Below are positions 60,629 to 64,000 of a stretch of 64,000 nucleotides of DNA, one piece after another (the stretch's first letter is position 1; every line of letters starts with the position of its first letter). The DNA lies in NCBI GenBank assembly GCA_002427525.1, contig DIRP01000012.1, forward strand, positions 190,428 to 254,427. The letters are read 5' to 3'. A program made the translations under genes and the position numbers. The stretch is from Bacteroidales bacterium UBA5433. GTDB taxonomy: Bacteria; Bacteroidota; Bacteroidia; Bacteroidales; UBA932. The notes below the pieces were generated by a model. That model did not search any database and had not been told where the DNA came from. It saw nothing but the letters and a program-made list of their open reading frames with translations.

Positions 60629-62269
60629 TTACCTTAATTTGTTGTTTGTATATTTTTCAAAAAGTGTATTCCGCAGCGTTCTGTACGTTTCCATAATGGT
60701 ATCTGCACATTCCTGTGCGTAGTTGTTCAGCAGTTCGGTGGCCGCTTTGGGGTTCTTGCGGTACAGGGCCAGGTATTGTTTTTCTATTTGTTTGTTCTTT
60801 TCAAAGAAGGATTGCTCCATAGGTTCCCGCAGGCGAACCAGGTCTTTTTTTGCTTCCTGGTAACACAGGTTGAGCAAGTTGTCCACTACGTCCACAGCCC
60901 ACCGCACAGACGTGTCTGAGTAGTGGTCGGGGTGGTATTCCATGTAAACATCGGGTGTTTTGGTCACGCCGGTGAAAAACGGAATGTAGGGCGAGGTATA
61001 GGCGTTGTCCACAAATACCCAGTAAATGCCACCAATGCCGTTGGGCAGGTCTTTGCGCAATTGGGCGCAAAAGCCGTATTCGCCGTCCACGCGCGATACC
61101 AGTCGGCGTCTGTTGGTTTTCAGCAGTTTTTGCAGGTTGTCGCTGGGGAAGGGGGTAGCCAGCGGGCTCTTTACCAGGGTGTTGTTGGGCCCCGGGATAT
61201 ACCATACGGCATCGTTCTCTTTGTCGTAGATGGTGCCGGTGAACGTACTCCTTTGGAACTCCATAATGTCTTGAATGGTAAAGAGTTTGTTGGGTTTAAA
61301 AGAGAAGGGATACATACCAATGGGCTCCACGGTCTGCCCGTATTGGTTCAGGTTCTGGTACGGATTGCTAGTCCAGCGCGGAGGCAGTTCCGGAAGGCCG
61401 GGGTTGTACAAGGCGTTGAAGAGCCATTGGCGGTGGGTGTGGGCTTCCCTCGGCGTAATACCTGCGTAAGCATTGCTCCAGATAAAAGGCATGGTTCCGT
61501 TGGGATCGTACCATCCGTTCTCAATGGCAACGCTCATGTAGTTGGAAGAGGCTTTGAATTCTTCCGGTTTGGAAAGGTCTATTTCTTTGATCACACTCCA
61601 GTTGGAAATGACGGCCACGTGGTCATCGGGCAGGCGTTGGGCAGCCCAAATGCAACCAAGCTTTCCGCTATCTTTTTTCCATCCTTTGCCCACGGCAAAA
61701 AATTCCAGGATCCAGACTTCGTCGGGATCGGCCAGGGTGACCAGCTCGGGGTCTTTTCCGCAGGAAGGCAGAAAACCGTACGTTTCCATCAGGTGGGTCA
61801 TCAGGTCCAGGGCTTCCCGGGCCGTTTTGCAGCGTTGCAGTGCAAAGGCCTGTGCCTGTTCTATGGTCATGATCTGGTCGCCTTCGCCTTTAGTCAGCTC
61901 CAGTTCCGGCCGTTGGTTGGTAGTACTTTCCCCAATGCTCAGCTGGTGCTCGTTGATCTGGGAATAGGCAGAATGAAAATACGTATACGTCTGCTCTACC
62001 TGAGGAATATATCCCAGGATTTCCCCAAAATCGTCTGTGGGACGTGTATTGTCCAGCAAACCCCAAAATACGGGAGCCATGGCTCCTTTTTTGAATTTTT
62101 GTCCGGGGATAATGCGTACGCGGTTATCGGGACCACAATCTGTGTGGGAATTCAACACACTGCCGTCAGCAGTCGCTTTTTTACCGGCAACCACAACGGT
62201 GCAGGCAGAACTGTTGTACCATAAAGAAGAAAGAAAGAGAAGAGAAAAAACAAGAACAATTCTTTTCAT
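60629..62269 (-). CDS. C69-family dipeptidase, exported
   Basis: 546 residues. Ntn-hydrolase peptidase: after the signal peptide, Cys23 (YNSSACTVVVAGKKATADGS) becomes the N-terminal nucleophile; the pattern SHTDCGPDNRV and the later LEYFAVGKGW region fit C69. Cleaves dipeptides; PepD-like enzymes of Bacteroidota. First gene of the leftward trio (2 bp before Gfo/Idh/MocA). Why a dipeptidase is linked to sugar genes is unclear: it may belong to a scavenging or glycopeptide route, which is inference. Confidence 0.9.
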   Translation of the reverse strand: MKRIVLVFSLLFLSSLWYNSSACTVVVAGKKATADGSVLNSHTDCGPDNRVRIIPGQKFKKGAMAPVFWGLLDNTRPTDDFGEILGYIPQVEQTYTYFHSAYSQINEHQLSIGESTTNQRPELELTKGEGDQIMTIEQAQAFALQRCKTAREALDLMTHLMETYGFLPSCGKDPELVTLADPDEVWILEFFAVGKGWKKDSGKLGCIWAAQRLPDDHVAVISNWSVIKEIDLSKPEEFKASSNYMSVAIENGWYDPNGTMPFIWSNAYAGITPREAHTHRQWLFNALYNPGLPELPPRWTSNPYQNLNQYGQTVEPIGMYPFSFKPNKLFTIQDIMEFQRSTFTGTIYDKENDAVWYIPGPNNTLVKSPLATPFPSDNLQKLLKTNRRRLVSRVDGEYGFCAQLRKDLPNGIGGIYWVFVDNAYTSPYIPFFTGVTKTPDVYMEYHPDHYSDTSVRWAVDVVDNLLNLCYQEAKKDLVRLREPMEQSFFEKNKQIEKQYLALYRKNPKAATELLNNYAQECADTIMETYRTLRNTLFEKYTNNKLR

Positions 62270-62349
62270 AACAAGTAGGATATGTGTTTTAAAATGGAAT
62301 TAACAAAAATAGTCAAATTCAGCGATTTTTGTAATTAAGCAGGACAATC

Positions 62350-62385
62350 ATGAGAAAATTCCTGTTGGCTTTTGTTTCTATCTAA
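62350..62385 (+). pseudogene. Possible remnant: signal-peptide start that stops after 11 codons
   Basis: ATG at 62350 reads MRKFLLAFVSI and stops at TAA (62383-62385). The sequence looks like the first residues of a secretory signal peptide. No continuation in another frame keeps protein character. It may be chance; no promoter is convincing. Confidence 0.3.
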
Positions 62386-62396
62386 CTGTGTATTGC

Positions 62397-62421
62397 AAAA
62401 AAGCCCCACTCGCGTGAGGCT
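62397..62421 (-). terminator. Leftward intrinsic terminator with GNRA tetraloop
   Basis: On the minus strand an 8-bp stem (AGCCTCAC / GTGGGGCT, one G-U pair) closed by a GCGA tetraloop and followed by TTTTTT. On the plus strand one pair is a C-A mismatch, so the minus reading is better. No gene reads into it from the right, so it may end an antisense or small RNA. Confidence 0.6.
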
Positions 62422-62520
62422 CTCCTGTCATAATAATAAAAGCGATTAGTCAATTCGCTTATAATAACTAGGTTCGTTATAGATACCTATAAGGCTTACA
62501 ATTAAGTATGCCTATTCTGT

Positions 62521-62552
62521 TTTGTGTATTAAACAAAAAATACCTATTTTTG
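62521..62552 (+). promoter_or_regulatory. Bacteroidales promoter for the DUF4143 ATPase gene
   Basis: TTTG (62521-62524), 20-bp spacer, TATTTTTG (62545-62552). Start point near 62558 gives a leader of about 20 nt before the ATG at 62578. Confidence 0.72.
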
Positions 62553-62577
62553 TTCAGTAGATAAAACAAAATTCACA

Positions 62578-63852
62578 ATGATTAGCAAAGATCTATTAAA
62601 AACAGTGCTTGCCGATGCACGCGAAGAGGTTGCGAAATACAGAGTTATTCCAAGAGAATTCCAATTTGAAGAGTATGGTAATTATGTGTTTACAGGAATC
62701 CGTAGGGCAGGTAAATCATTCCTGCTTTATCAGCATATGCAGGAGTTGCTGAGGAGTGGCACAGGATGGGACCAGATTGTCTTTGTCAATTTTGAAGATG
62801 AACGTCTCATAGGTATGGAAACTACCGATCTGAACTTATTACTGGAAATTCATTTAGAGCTTGATGGTAAAAAACCAGTTTTATTTTTAGATGAAATTCA
62901 GAATGTTGCAGGCTGGGAAACATTTGCACGCAGATTAGCCGATACCGGGCATAAGGTTTATATAACAGGAAGCAATGCCAAAATGCTGAGCACGGATATT
63001 CAAACAACACTGGGAGGCAGGTTTGTTTCTGTAGAAGTGTATCCCTATAGTTTCAAAGAGTTTTTAGTTGCCAATGGAGTCAGCTATAACGAAAAAGTGC
63101 CTATGTCAACAGAGACAAAATCCAGACTCATGAAGCAGTTCCAGGATTATTTCTTTTTTGGAGGATTCCCGGAAGGAGTTCACTTTGCCGTTAAACGGAA
63201 TTATCTATCCGGTATATATCAAAAAGTTTTTTTGGGCGATATAATAGCTCGTAATACTATTTCTAACAGCTTTGCATTACGAGTGATGTTTAAAAAAATT
63301 GCAGAAAGCGTTGGACAACCCTTGTCTTTTAACCGAGTTGCGAATATTGTTTCTTCAACAGGAGCAAAAGTAACCACAAATACAATCATCAACTACCTGG
63401 AATATGCAAAAGATGCGTGGCTCTTACTTTCCATCCAAAATATTGCAGGCAAACTAGTTAATAAAGAGACCAATCCTAAATATTACTTCCTGGATAACGG
63501 ACTGCTCAACCTTTTTTTGCTGGATGGCAATACTGCCTTGCTTGAAAACCTGGTTGCAGTTAATCTGATCAGAAAATATGGCAGGGAAGATGCCGTTTTT
63601 TATTACCACAAAAATCACGAAGTTGATTTTTATATTCCGGAAGCATCGTTGGCCATTCAGGTATGTTACAGGCTCGACAGCAGCCCGGATACGTACAAAC
63701 GGGAAGTTGATGCTTTGAGAAAAATTACTAAAGTGTTGGATTGTAAAAGATTAATCATTGTAACAAAAGATCAGGAACAGACTCTGGAAGTAGATGGCCG
63801 CATTATTGAGGTTATTCCTATCTGGAAGTGGCTGCTGGATTATTTTGATTAA
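62578..63852 (+). CDS. AAA ATPase with C-terminal DUF4143 domain
   Basis: 424 residues. Walker A is GIRRAGKSFLLYQH, Walker B KPVLFLDEIQN, with a sensor-like YITGSNAKML; after a winged linker the C-terminal DUF4143 region (about 300-424) has the KNHEVDFYI motif of the restriction-endonuclease-like fold. Such ATPases are common, patchy accessory genes of unknown role. The gene has lower GC than its neighbours and stands alone with its own promoter, which suggests acquisition. Confidence 0.88.
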   Translation: MISKDLLKTVLADAREEVAKYRVIPREFQFEEYGNYVFTGIRRAGKSFLLYQHMQELLRSGTGWDQIVFVNFEDERLIGMETTDLNLLLEIHLELDGKKPVLFLDEIQNVAGWETFARRLADTGHKVYITGSNAKMLSTDIQTTLGGRFVSVEVYPYSFKEFLVANGVSYNEKVPMSTETKSRLMKQFQDYFFFGGFPEGVHFAVKRNYLSGIYQKVFLGDIIARNTISNSFALRVMFKKIAESVGQPLSFNRVANIVSSTGAKVTTNTIINYLEYAKDAWLLLSIQNIAGKLVNKETNPKYYFLDNGLLNLFLLDGNTALLENLVAVNLIRKYGREDAVFYYHKNHEVDFYIPEASLAIQVCYRLDSSPDTYKREVDALRKITKVLDCKRLIIVTKDQEQTLEVDGRIIEVIPIWKWLLDYFD

Positions 63853-63865
63853 CCCTTCATTTCTG

Positions 63866-64000
63866 CTATACAGTTGTTAAAAAATCCTTGTATGCACTGT
63901 TACTAATTATTTCAACAGCTTTCTGATAATCTTTTTTGTTTACTTGAATGCTGACGTTTTCTATTGGATTAGACCCGAGATAGATACTTAAAACAGACGA
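63866..64000 (-). CDS. C-terminal end of a DUF2007-like protein (5' end outside window)
   Basis: The minus-strand frame from 64000 to a TAG at 63866-63868 encodes 44 residues: SSVLSIYLGSNPIENVS, then IQVNKKDYQKAVEII and a short tail. The pattern of a strand followed by xxxDYxKAxEII is that of the C-terminal part of DUF2007 (putative signal-transducing) domains. The fit is short, so the family is tentative. It converges on the DUF4143 gene. Confidence 0.5.
   Translation of the reverse strand, partial: SSVLSIYLGSNPIENVSIQVNKKDYQKAVEIISNSAYKDFLTTV

Larger units (their letters stand above)
62270..62577. other. Intergenic region (308 bp) between C69 dipeptidase and DUF4143 genes
   Basis: AT-rich stretch without a convincing gene. 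It holds the 11-codon remnant (62350), a leftward terminator-like hairpin (62397-62421) and the promoter of the next gene (62521-62552). A weak inverted repeat lies at 62463-62482 (ATAAC...GTTAT). Confidence 0.7.

Noticed and set aside
59472..62224. Long open frames (416 and 433 codons) opposite the Gfo/Idh/MocA and C69 genes
   Set aside because: Both are antisense to genes with clear catalytic motifs and show no domain pattern of their own.
62270..62577. Mobile element ends or attachment sites next to the DUF4143 gene
   Set aside because: I found only weak short repeats and no direct repeat pair flanking the gene; no integrase or transposase is present.

Overview
The window is a chromosomal segment of a Bacteroidales-type bacterium (phylum Bacteroidota). 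Four things support this. The best promoters fit the Bacteroides form TTTG-N19/20-TAnnTTTG. Shine-Dalgarno sites are nearly absent. Family markers include M49 dipeptidyl peptidase III, M64 peptidase, a BT_3928-like DoxX protein, HYC_CC_PP, DUF3078, WbqC, a TonB receptor with a carboxypeptidase-like domain, and BACON/GLUG proteins. There is a complete early lipid A pathway plus KdsB. No rRNA, CRISPR array, transposase or prophage was seen, and most of the region is dense core genome.

Layout. 1-4.4 kb: end of an unknown gene, DPP III, a YtxH/holin-like/small-membrane-protein trio and a clostripain-like lipoprotein. 4.4-15.2 kb: rplY-pth-S4 protein, a leftward group (manA, CPBP protease, nucleotidyltransferase), the divisome protein DivIC/FtsB, yjjG, M64 peptidase, purB, folP, then tmk and DoxX. 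15.2-22.8 kb: infB and nusA read left from a leader that contains an intrinsic-terminator hairpin; divergent to them lie lpxD-lpxC-lpxA-wbqC. 22.8-31.5 kb: a FadL-like porin, a Trp/Tyr-rich lipoprotein, proS, DUF3078, tilS, sppA. 31.5-40.8 kb: HYC_CC_PP plus a TonB receptor with a His/Asp-rich loop, a GH9 cellulase fused to a deacetylase-like domain, NfnAB, hisS and an initiator tRNA. 40.8-48 kb: a redox block with two ferredoxin-MinD ATPases, two NifX-like proteins and a DUF134 regulator, divergent from a peroxiredoxin, then a BASS transporter, Fe/Mn SOD and an RSH protein. 48-56 kb: kdsB, an AsmA-like giant and three surface lipoproteins. 56-62.3 kb: a tight operon of HEAT-DUF1080, Gfo/Idh/MocA and C69 dipeptidase. 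62.3-64 kb: an AT-richer end with a short intergenic region, a DUF4143 ATPase and the end of a DUF2007-like gene.

Main unusual points: lpxC lacks the FabZ half that is fused to it in most Bacteroidota; rimP is missing from the nusA-infB operon, whose leader looks like an attenuator; the RSH protein keeps a full hydrolase site but has lost key synthetase residues; kdsB carries an in-frame palindromic insertion; the DUF134/NifX/MinD cluster and the peroxiredoxin share overlapping divergent promoters with a near-perfect palindrome between them; the TonB receptor loop contains a fresh 27-bp tandem duplication; and GH9 is fused to a divergent CE4 domain. All function calls rest on reading motifs and context, without database searches.
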